Of a stretch of 15,685 nucleotides of DNA, positions 1-8,694 are shown piece after piece (positions within the stretch are counted from its first letter, which is position 1; each line of letters opens with the position of its first letter). The position numbers and the translations under genes are program-made. Origin of the DNA: Dehalococcoidia bacterium. GTDB taxonomy: Bacteria > Chloroflexota > Dehalococcoidia > GIF9 > AB-539-J10. The notes beneath the pieces were generated by a model, which was not told where the DNA came from, ran no database searches, and saw only the letters and a program-made list of their open reading frames with translations. Location of the stretch: the NCBI GenBank assembly GCA_030669525.1, contig DAOVDO010000004.1:1-15685 (forward strand), written 5' to 3'.

Positions 1-53
1 GTATACAGGGCCAGAATTTCCGAAGCTCGCTTTACTGATTTGATCTGAACCAT
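1..53 (-). CDS. IclR-family transcriptional regulator, N-terminal fragment cut by the window edge
   Basis: Reading the minus strand from an ATG at 53-51 gives 17 codons with no stop before the window edge: MVQIKSVKRASEILALY. This pattern (I-x-S-V-x-R-A-x-x-I-L-x-L) matches the start of the winged-helix DNA-binding domain of IclR-type regulators. The rest of the gene, including the ligand-binding domain, lies outside the window, so the effector and targets are unknown. A sigma70-type promoter lies upstream at 106-133 (-), and a palindrome between promoter and start (60-76) would suit autorepression, which is common in this family. The Shine-Dalgarno signal is weak (TGGA about 10 nt upstream). 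The family call rests on very few residues; a MarR- or GntR-type N-terminus is less likely. Confidence 0.55.
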   Translation of the reverse strand, partial: MVQIKSVKRASEILALY

Positions 54-59
54 ATCTAT

Positions 60-76
60 TGTTCCACTATGTGCAA
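60..76. promoter_or_regulatory. Palindromic operator candidate in front of the IclR-like gene
   Basis: GTTCCAC-TAT-GTGCAAC is an inverted repeat with 7-bp arms, one mismatch and a 3-bp centre. It lies between the -10 box and the start codon of the IclR-like gene, where a bound repressor would block transcription. IclR-family operators are often short palindromes of this kind with GTTCC/GGAAC arms. That the gene's own product binds here is an inference. Confidence 0.4.
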
Positions 77-105
77 CAACTTAAGTTAATAAAGCATTCT
101 AGTCT

Positions 106-133
106 ATTTTATCACAAATAACAGGCTTGTCAA
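106..133 (-). promoter_or_regulatory. Sigma70-type promoter for the IclR-like gene
   Basis: On the minus strand a perfect -35 TTGACA (133-128) is followed by a 16-nt spacer and a -10 TAAAAT (111-106, 5 of 6 matches to TATAAT). The predicted transcript starts near 99 and has a leader of roughly 45 nt before the ATG at 53, passing through the palindrome at 60-76. This is one of the better promoter matches in the window. Confidence 0.55.
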
Positions 134-355
134 GGCATTTGTGGCACTATTGTTGCTGTTCTATGCTTTGTGTCAAAATAAAGTGTTACCAAACCATATG
201 ATGAACCTAATACAATACCACTGATAGGATTTATAAAGCCCACCTTCCAATAATCTCAAGCCACATGATAAAATAGGAGCAGTTCTTAATAAATGTCAAC
301 AAGAGGCATTGCATCTGCACAGCCAGAGAGATTACGTCAAATAACGGAGGGTAAC
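134..355. other. AT-rich non-coding stretch upstream of the lipoprotein gene
   Basis: No convincing gene or RNA is visible here. A TACAAT hexamer at 211-216 and a TAAAAT at 269-274 could be -10 boxes for the lipoprotein gene, but neither has a good -35 partner at normal spacing. The longer reading frame that would start at ATG 293 has no Shine-Dalgarno at proper distance, and its first 21 codons carry no signal-peptide character, so I treat 293-355 as leader sequence. Confidence 0.4.
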
Positions 356-760
356 ATGAAACTGAAAATGAGCACTCTAGTTACAATAGGGGTTATATTA
401 TCCACCATCGTGGTCTTGTTCTCTGGATGCAATACACCTGCATATACCCAGACTATCAAGATTACTGCTGAAGCCGAGGGTGTAAATGGCCTCCTCACAA
501 GAATCGAGTATTACCAAGACAGTAGATTGGTGAATTCCATAAACCTCATCGATGGGGATGGTGATACCATTATTGACGGAAAATCTGGCCCCGCAAAGGA
601 AGGGCAGTGGCCTAAGGGTTGGGATTGGTTCGATAACCTGTACCATGATGTCGTCGTAGGGAGCTCTACAATAGAAATAACGGGAGAGAAAATAAGAATT
701 CAGGCCAGCACTACCTATGAGTTCTTGCCAGGGGAATACGAGTGCGCAATAGTTGGGTGA
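356..760 (+). CDS. Small predicted lipoprotein of unknown function
   Basis: Protein of 134 residues that I do not recognise. The start at 356 is chosen because a strong Shine-Dalgarno (GGAGGG) sits 4-5 nt ahead and the reading then opens with a type II signal peptide: KLK positive n-region, hydrophobic core at about residues 7-22, then LFSG-Cys25. The residue three before the cysteine is Phe, not the usual Leu/Val/Ile, so the lipobox is slightly off consensus. The mature part is hydrophilic, with a run of alternating acidic residues (DGDGDTIIDG, residues 66-75) like the calcium-binding loops of dockerin or thrombospondin type-3 repeats, and a Trp-rich stretch (W85, W89, W91). It would be anchored on the outer face of the membrane. 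It stands alone: the regulator to its left points away and fmt converges on it with a 71-bp gap. Function unknown. Confidence 0.7.
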   Translation: MKLKMSTLVTIGVILSTIVVLFSGCNTPAYTQTIKITAEAEGVNGLLTRIEYYQDSRLVNSINLIDGDGDTIIDGKSGPAKEGQWPKGWDWFDNLYHDVVVGSSTIEITGEKIRIQASTTYEFLPGEYECAIVG

Positions 761-831
761 CATAATTGAAACTCCCCCTGTAATGCAGTCAAGCAGCAGG
801 CATGTTGTTATAATTAAGCCATATAAACAGG

Positions 832-1776
832 CTATACTAAAATAGAGCCAATGAAATCTTTTCGTCCTCGCATAAAGTCAGCAATAGACATTTGACGTTT
901 CCCCTCCAACTGAATCTGGCAAAGGCCCAGAATACCCTCTCCAGTCACCACTCCAACTTCGACCGACTCCGATTGCGGCAAAGCTACCACTTCCCCAATT
1001 TCTCCCTTTGCCCCTTTGCCAAGAGGAACACACTTATGGACTTTCAGCCGTTTACCTTTCCACCAGGTATAACACCCAGGCCAGGGATTAAAAGCCCTTA
1101 CCTTCCACCAGAGATTTATAGCTGGGAGATTCCAGTCTATCTCACTATCTTTGCCGGTTATCATCCGGCTATAAGTTGCCTCTCCTTCGTATTGTGGCTT
1201 CGGTTTAAGCTCTCCTCCAATCCATTTAGGTAAGGTCTCCTTCAGAAGCTCAGCACCTACCACAGCCAGCCTGGATGTCAGCGAACCAGTGGTATCCTGA
1301 GGGAAAATATTCATTTCCTTCTGGGACAAAATCGGCCCACTATCTACCCCGACATCCATCAACGTAATGGTAACGCCAGTGAGCGAATCTCCACCAAGAA
1401 GCGTATCGGCCACCGGAGATGGACCTCGATGCCGAGGCAATAGCGAAGGGTGGATGTTAACACAACCAAATTTAGGCAAAGCCAACATCTTTTGGGGAAG
1501 AATGTAACCGAAAGCGGCCACCACGATAAGCTCCGGTCTAAAACCAGCGAGTTCCTCCAGTGCCTCCGCTGATTTAAGGGTCTTTGGCTGTACAACAGGT
1601 ATTTTATGCTCCATTGCCAGCCGCTTTACCGGTGACGAGGTAAGTCGCTGCCTTCTACCGGCTGGCTTATCAGGCTGGGTGTACACCACAACCACACGAT
1701 ATGGACTGCGGATTAGATATTCCAAAGTGGGTATAGCAAACTCTGGAGTTCCCATAAAAACAACCTGAGTTTCCAT
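832..1776 (-). CDS. fmt: Methionyl-tRNA formyltransferase
   Basis: Transfers a formyl group from 10-formyltetrahydrofolate to Met-tRNA-fMet, making the initiator tRNA used by bacterial ribosomes. The 314-residue product has the usual family length. It opens with the conserved VFMGTPEFA block, carries the catalytic set N107, H109 (in VNIHPSLLPRHRG) and D145 (in MDVGVDSG), and ends with the C-terminal tRNA-binding domain containing NPWPGCYTWWKG. The start at 1776 fits the usual N-terminus of the family. There is no Shine-Dalgarno sequence ahead of it, and a promoter-like element ends only a few bases upstream, so translation may be leaderless. It diverges from dnaA. The usual partner def is not adjacent. 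Nothing looks broken. Confidence 0.97.
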   Translation of the reverse strand: METQVVFMGTPEFAIPTLEYLIRSPYRVVVVYTQPDKPAGRRQRLTSSPVKRLAMEHKIPVVQPKTLKSAEALEELAGFRPELIVVAAFGYILPQKMLALPKFGCVNIHPSLLPRHRGPSPVADTLLGGDSLTGVTITLMDVGVDSGPILSQKEMNIFPQDTTGSLTSRLAVVGAELLKETLPKWIGGELKPKPQYEGEATYSRMITGKDSEIDWNLPAINLWWKVRAFNPWPGCYTWWKGKRLKVHKCVPLGKGAKGEIGEVVALPQSESVEVGVVTGEGILGLCQIQLEGKRQMSIADFMRGRKDFIGSILV

Positions 1777-1785
1777 GGCAGAGAT

Positions 1786-1814
1786 ATTTTGATTAATTTC
1801 TTTTTTTATGTCAA
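1786..1814 (-). promoter_or_regulatory. Start-proximal promoter candidate for fmt (leaderless)
   Basis: Minus strand: perfect -35 TTGACA (1814-1809), 17-nt spacer, -10 CAAAAT (1791-1786, 4 of 6). The predicted start point is about 1778-1780, only 2-4 nt before the fmt ATG at 1776, which would give a leaderless mRNA. This fits the absence of a Shine-Dalgarno sequence there. Confidence 0.4.
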
Positions 1815-1866
1815 AACCTCCCTAGATAAGATAACAGGCCATCTGCTATTCTATCAAACTGTATCC

Positions 1867-1900
1867 CCAGATTATATCTGGTTTCCGTTACCACTTTCAG
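1867..1900 (-). promoter_or_regulatory. Second fmt promoter candidate embedded in a perfect palindrome
   Basis: The perfect inverted repeat CCAGAT-TAT-ATCTGG (1867-1881) contains on the minus strand a perfect -10 TATAAT (1876-1871). A -35-like CTGAAA (1900-1895, 4 of 6) lies 18 nt upstream. The palindrome could be an operator controlling fmt, or dnaA on the other side. The palindrome and the hexamer are directly visible; the function is inferred. Confidence 0.4.
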
Positions 1901-1941
1901 CTATCCCCTGGCTTAGTCCTAACCTAATGACAATCAAATTT

Positions 1942-1951
1942 GGAGGTGAAT
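1942..1951 (+). promoter_or_regulatory. Ribosome binding site that decides the dnaA start
   Basis: GGAGG at 1942-1946 is followed by TGAA and then a TTG codon at 1951. This is the only good Shine-Dalgarno near the start of dnaA. The in-frame ATGs at 1789 and 1927 have none, and the residues they would add do not resemble the DnaA N-terminus. Confidence 0.75.
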
Positions 1952-3294
1952 TGGATTCGGCGAAGGATATTTGGGAAAGAGCCTTGGGGGAGCTTCAGCT
2001 TCAGGTCAGCAGGGCTAATTATACTACCTGGCTTAAGAATAGCTATGGCGTAAACTGCCAGGAAAACGTCTTTATCATTGGAGTTCACAACGCTTTCATT
2101 GCTGAATGGCTAACCAAGCGCCTCCACTCTCTGATAAGAAAAACCCTCGCCCAAATTTTAGGTAGGGATATCGATGTCCAGTTTATCATCCACAATCAAG
2201 ACCAGGTGCAAAATGTTTCCTTGGCTTTCGCCAACCAAGCGGATGGTGGGACAAGCACTAAAGCCAGGATATATAAGTTCAATCCAAAGTACACTTTTGA
2301 TGATTTCATTGTTGGCGATTGTAATCGCCTAGCTTATGCAGCCACAACGGAAATAGCTGAAAATCCTGGGCAGGTTTACAACCCTCTCCTCATCTACAGT
2401 AGCACGGGCCAAGGCAAGACACATCTGTTACATGCCATTGGCCACAGAGCAATAGATAGCGGATTACATGTAGTCTATACCGGTGCAGAACAATTCACCA
2501 ACGAATTTGTGCTAGCTATTAAACATGGGCAGGTTAACGATTTCTATAGTAAATTCAAATCTATCCATATACTGCTATTTGACGATATGCAATTTATAAA
2601 TGACAAAAAACAAACCCAACAATGCTTCTTCCAAATCTTCAATGAGCTCTATAGTAATAACTGCCAAATTGTTATTGCTGCTGACCGTCACCCCAAAGAT
2701 ATGCCTTTACTTAGTAATAAGTTAAAATCACGTCTCGAATGGGGTCTCATCGCCCCCATCCAGCCACCGGATTTTGAGACACGGCTCTCCATTCTTCGAG
2801 CCAAGGCAAAAGAAATGATGATACAAAGCTCTGATGAAATACTGCACCTCATTGCTGAACATCTTCAGGAGAATGTTCGTCGGCTTGAAGGAGCCTTAAT
2901 ATATCTAACCGCTCAAGCCAAGCTAACTGGTACGGAGCTTACCCCACATATGGTCAACAGGTTATTAACAAGCACCGCCAACAAGCAGGAGAAAGGCTTA
3001 ATACTACAAGCAGTTGCTGATTATTTCAATCTCCCCATAGAAGTGTTAACCGGTAAAAATCGAGACAGAAATACTTCTCTGGCACGGCAAATCGCTATGT
3101 TTCTTATGCGGGAGGAATGTAATTACTCCTTCACTGAAATCGGTAAAGCGCTGGGAAATAGAAATCATGCAACAATTGTCCATGGTTATAACAAAATAGC
3201 CACTGAAATTAGCGTTAACGCTAAACTACGTAATAGAGTCTCGGAACTCAAAGAAAGAATCCACCTGGACAGAGCTGCCACAAAGAAATGTTAA
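1951..3294 (+). CDS. dnaA: Chromosomal replication initiator protein DnaA (TTG start)
   Basis: Binds the origin and opens it using an ATP-dependent filament. With the TTG start the product has 447 residues, the normal family length, and begins directly with domain I (SAKDIWERALGELQLQ). Domain II is short. The AAA+ domain has Walker A SSTGQGKT (150-157), Walker B LLFDD (D211, D212) and the conserved SRLEWGL arginine region. Domain IV has the R379-containing ARQIAM segment and the signature helix. Two departures stand out: the first Walker A residue is Ser150 where Gly is usual, and the DNA-reading signature RDHTT is RNHAT (R404, N405, H406, A407, T408). Other core motifs are intact, so I expect a working initiator, possibly with altered box preference. 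No clear promoter was found. The gene flanks the candidate origin on its 3' side. Confidence 0.95.
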   Translation: MDSAKDIWERALGELQLQVSRANYTTWLKNSYGVNCQENVFIIGVHNAFIAEWLTKRLHSLIRKTLAQILGRDIDVQFIIHNQDQVQNVSLAFANQADGGTSTKARIYKFNPKYTFDDFIVGDCNRLAYAATTEIAENPGQVYNPLLIYSSTGQGKTHLLHAIGHRAIDSGLHVVYTGAEQFTNEFVLAIKHGQVNDFYSKFKSIHILLFDDMQFINDKKQTQQCFFQIFNELYSNNCQIVIAADRHPKDMPLLSNKLKSRLEWGLIAPIQPPDFETRLSILRAKAKEMMIQSSDEILHLIAEHLQENVRRLEGALIYLTAQAKLTGTELTPHMVNRLLTSTANKQEKGLILQAVADYFNLPIEVLTGKNRDRNTSLARQIAMFLMREECNYSFTEIGKALGNRNHATIVHGYNKIATEISVNAKLRNRVSELKERIHLDRAATKKC

Positions 3295-4523
<1,229 letters not shown>

Positions 4524-4524
4524 A

Positions 4525-5145
4525 ATGATGAGAATTGGCATTCTGGGTGGTACATTTGACCCTATCCATCTGGGGCATCTCATTATAGCTGAGGAAGTGA
4601 GGATAAAACTCGGGCTCAACGAGGTTATTTTTATACCTACAGGGCGGCCGTGGCTTAAGGTAGACCACACTGTTACTGCCGCAATCCAGCGTACTGAGAT
4701 GGTGCGGTTGGCCATTGAGGGTAACCCCTATTTTAAACTTTGTACCCTCGAGGTAGAACGTACTGGACCCTCTTATTCTGTGGATACCGTGGCTACTCTT
4801 CGGGAACAACTGGGCGCACAGCCGTTTTTCTTCATTCTCGGTAGTGATAGCATTGCGGAACTTCACCTGTGGAAAGAGCCGTCTAGGCTGGTACAGATGT
4901 GCAAGTTAGTAGTTGTTCCCAGGGTGGGCTTAAGTCCGCCAGATTTAAACTCCCTAGAAATATCTATCCCCGGGGTGAGTGATAGGGTTATTCAACTGGA
5001 TGCACCTGTTATTGATATTAGTTCTTCAGAGATCAGGCAACGTTTGGCCCGAGGACTGTCCGTTCGTTATCTGGTGCCTGATGAAGTGGAGAGACATATA
5101 GCCAGGAAAGAGTTGTACTGTCTAGGCAAAATACAAGAATGCTAA
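4525..5145 (+). CDS. nadD: Nicotinate-nucleotide adenylyltransferase
   Basis: Joins nicotinate mononucleotide and ATP into deamido-NAD in NAD synthesis. The 206-residue product has the nucleotidyltransferase signature GGTFDPIHLGH (8-18, with H15 and H18 as the HxGH motif) near the start and ISSSEIR near the end, matching the ISSTxIR motif that contacts ATP phosphates. Two ATGs in tandem (4525, 4528) are possible starts; the first follows the obgE stop by a single base, with AGGTGA overlapping the obgE stop as ribosome binding site. The obg-nadD pairing is common in bacteria. It converges with gyrB with 9 bp between stops and no visible terminator in that gap. Confidence 0.95.
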   Translation: MMRIGILGGTFDPIHLGHLIIAEEVRIKLGLNEVIFIPTGRPWLKVDHTVTAAIQRTEMVRLAIEGNPYFKLCTLEVERTGPSYSVDTVATLREQLGAQPFFFILGSDSIAELHLWKEPSRLVQMCKLVVVPRVGLSPPDLNSLEISIPGVSDRVIQLDAPVIDISSSEIRQRLARGLSVRYLVPDEVERHIARKELYCLGKIQEC

Positions 5146-5154
5146 AGCGGATTC

Positions 5155-7134
<1,980 letters not shown>

Positions 7135-7245
7135 TTATCTCCATGTACGGGTGTATTTCAGGCAGAGTAGAAATTTTCCGGCAATAGCAGGAAAGGATAT
7201 TAACCCTATCCCAACGTTAGTTATAACCGTGAGCACTGTATATCT

Positions 7246-7256
7246 ATTATACCATA
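7246..7256 (-). promoter_or_regulatory. Extended -10 promoter for gyrB
   Basis: On the minus strand TGG-TATAAT combines a perfect -10 (7251-7246) with the TGn extension; no good -35 is present, as is usual for extended -10 promoters. The transcript would start near 7239, leaving a leader of about 110 nt before the GTG at 7128. The leader contains the small palindrome GTTATAAC but no recognisable riboswitch. Confidence 0.55.
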
Positions 7257-7284
7257 TCTGGTGGCCCAGGTTATATTTTAGCCG

Positions 7285-8550
7285 CTATCTTGTTTTTTGT
7301 TCTCGATTAAGCACCCTGGCTATTTCAGTTACAGGGACAATTTTTTGTTTATTCTCTATCATATCTCGCAACACTACGCTTTGAGTTTTAACTTCTCTTT
7401 CGCCGATGATAATGACATGGCTAGCCTCCAGTGAGTTAGCTTGCCGCAACTGTCCTTTTAGACTTTTATCGTCTATAGCCTTAACTACAGCGAGCCCGAC
7501 CTGACGTAGCTCTGCGGCTAGTTTTATTGCCTCGATTTTAGCCTCTTCTCCCAGGTAAGCGATGAAAGCGGCGGGCTTAGGCGGGAGGGGGACATATATT
7601 TTTGCTCTTTTTAAATTTAGAATAAATCTTTCTATGCCAGCGGCGAAACCAACTGCTGGGGTGGCTTTCCCCCCCAGTTGTTCAATAAGGTTATCATAGC
7701 GGCCGCCTCCTACGAGCACACTCTGTGCCCCTTCCTTCTGAGGGCCAACCTCGAATACTGTCCTGGTATAATAATCCAGGCCGCGTACCAGGCGGTGATT
7801 TAATTTGAAACTGATGCCCAGAATCCCCAGGTATTGTTGGACGCTTTGGAAATGTGCCTGACATTCAGGGCATAGGTAATCTGGGATTTTCGGTGCTGTC
7901 TCAGCTATCTTCTGGCAGGATGCCTTTTTACAGTCAAGTAGACGTAAAGGATTTTTGAGCATCCTGACTTTACAATCTGGGCATAGATAAGCTATATAGT
8001 TGGAGTAATGGCTCTTTAATACTTCTATATATTTGGGTTGGCAGAGGTTACAGCCAATGCTGTTAAGCTGAATGGAGAAGCTGGAGAGCCCCAGAGAAAG
8101 CAAGAATCGCTGTGCCATCTCTATTACTTCAACATCAAGGGCAGGGTCAGCAGAGCCTATAGCTTCGACGCCAAACTGCTGGTGCTGGCGGTAGCGACCA
8201 GCCTGTGGCCGCTCGTATCTGAAGGCAGGACCTACATAATAGAGTTTTACAGGTTGTGGCAGATTGAAGAATCCGTGTTCTAAGTAGGCCCGACATACTG
8301 GTGCGGTTCCCTCTGCCCTTAAAGCCAATTTCTGACCACTTCTATCCTCAAAGATATACATTTCCTTGTCAACAAGGTCAGTTCCCCCAGATACAGTGCG
8401 GGCAAACAGTTGGGAATCTTCAAATATTGGTGTTGACAGAGGTTGATAGCCATAAAGCTGGCATAAGGAGGCAGCTTTTTCCTCTATATGTTTCCAATAA
8501 GCTTGCTCCTTCGGCAGGATATCCGATGTGCCTCTCGGCGCTTTATACAA
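7285..8550 (-). CDS. hisS: Histidyl-tRNA synthetase (TTG start)
   Basis: Class II aminoacyl-tRNA synthetase that charges tRNA-His. The 421-residue product has motif 1 region (about 40-65), motif 2 with FRYERPQAGRYRQHQQFG (110-127, R111), the histidine-specific block LVRGLDYYTRT (254-264, R256), motif 3 (PAVGFAAGIERFIL) and the C-terminal anticodon-binding domain. The insertion domain holds eight cysteines in pairs: C167/C170, C190/C193, C207/C212, C227/C230, suggesting one or two bound metal ions. The start is TTG at 8550 because AAGGAGGAG (8565-8557) lies 6 nt upstream and the protein then begins with the family's KAPRGTSD block. An extended -10 and a perfect inverted repeat lie upstream. 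It is transcribed toward gyrB but separated from it by 156 bp containing gyrB's own promoter. Confidence 0.96.
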   Translation of the reverse strand: MYKAPRGTSDILPKEQAYWKHIEEKAASLCQLYGYQPLSTPIFEDSQLFARTVSGGTDLVDKEMYIFEDRSGQKLALRAEGTAPVCRAYLEHGFFNLPQPVKLYYVGPAFRYERPQAGRYRQHQQFGVEAIGSADPALDVEVIEMAQRFLLSLGLSSFSIQLNSIGCNLCQPKYIEVLKSHYSNYIAYLCPDCKVRMLKNPLRLLDCKKASCQKIAETAPKIPDYLCPECQAHFQSVQQYLGILGISFKLNHRLVRGLDYYTRTVFEVGPQKEGAQSVLVGGGRYDNLIEQLGGKATPAVGFAAGIERFILNLKRAKIYVPLPPKPAAFIAYLGEEAKIEAIKLAAELRQVGLAVVKAIDDKSLKGQLRQANSLEASHVIIIGEREVKTQSVVLRDMIENKQKIVPVTEIARVLNREQKTR

Positions 8551-8556
8551 AGATTT

Positions 8557-8565
8557 CTCCTCCTT
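8557..8565 (-). promoter_or_regulatory. Strong ribosome binding site fixing the TTG start of hisS
   Basis: AAGGAGGAG on the minus strand, 6 nt from the TTG at 8550. It is the best Shine-Dalgarno in the window and supports a non-ATG start. Confidence 0.75.
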
Positions 8566-8595
8566 AAAATATAGAAGATATGGACATGCCTGTTT

Positions 8596-8604
8596 AGTTT
8601 ACCA
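8596..8604 (-). promoter_or_regulatory. Extended -10 promoter candidate for hisS
   Basis: Minus strand TGG-TAAACT: TGn extension plus a 4-of-6 match to TATAAT (8601-8596). No -35 match at 17 nt. The inverted repeat 8615-8632 occupies the place of the -35 element, so a protein bound there could control this promoter. Weak on sequence alone. Confidence 0.35.
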
Positions 8605-8614
8605 TAACTCCTGA

Positions 8615-8632
8615 TGGCTGGTCTTCCAGCCA
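8615..8632. repeat. Perfect inverted repeat between hisS and rel
   Basis: TGGCTGG-TCTT-CCAGCCA has two perfect 7-bp arms and a 4-nt centre. It lies in the divergent control region, over the -35 zone of the hisS promoter candidate and upstream of the rel promoter candidate. It is not followed by a T-run on either strand, so I favour an operator over a terminator. Confidence 0.5.
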
Positions 8633-8653
8633 GAGTGTCTGTTGCTATTCAAT

Positions 8654-8682
8654 TTGATTTGGTTTCCCTCTTGCGTTATTAT
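8654..8682 (+). promoter_or_regulatory. Promoter candidate for rel (near-leaderless)
   Basis: -35 TTGATT (8654-8659, 4 of 6), 17-nt spacer, -10 TATTAT (8677-8682, 5 of 6). The start point would be near 8689, only about 6 nt before the chosen rel ATG at 8695, too short for a Shine-Dalgarno; none is visible. Confidence 0.45.
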
Positions 8683-8694
8683 GGAACCAGTACG

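Noticed and set aside
293..355. Earlier start for the lipoprotein at ATG 293
   Set aside because: No Shine-Dalgarno at proper distance, and it would bury the signal peptide 21 residues inside the protein; ATG 356 has both signals.
398..763. Open frame of 121 codons on the minus strand opposite the lipoprotein
   Set aside because: Its sequence has no family features or ribosome binding site, while the plus strand has a signal peptide and Shine-Dalgarno.
8551..8694. T-box riboswitch upstream of hisS
   Set aside because: The gap is short, there is no T-box core sequence (TGGNACC...GCG) in the right orientation and no terminator hairpin with T-run before hisS.
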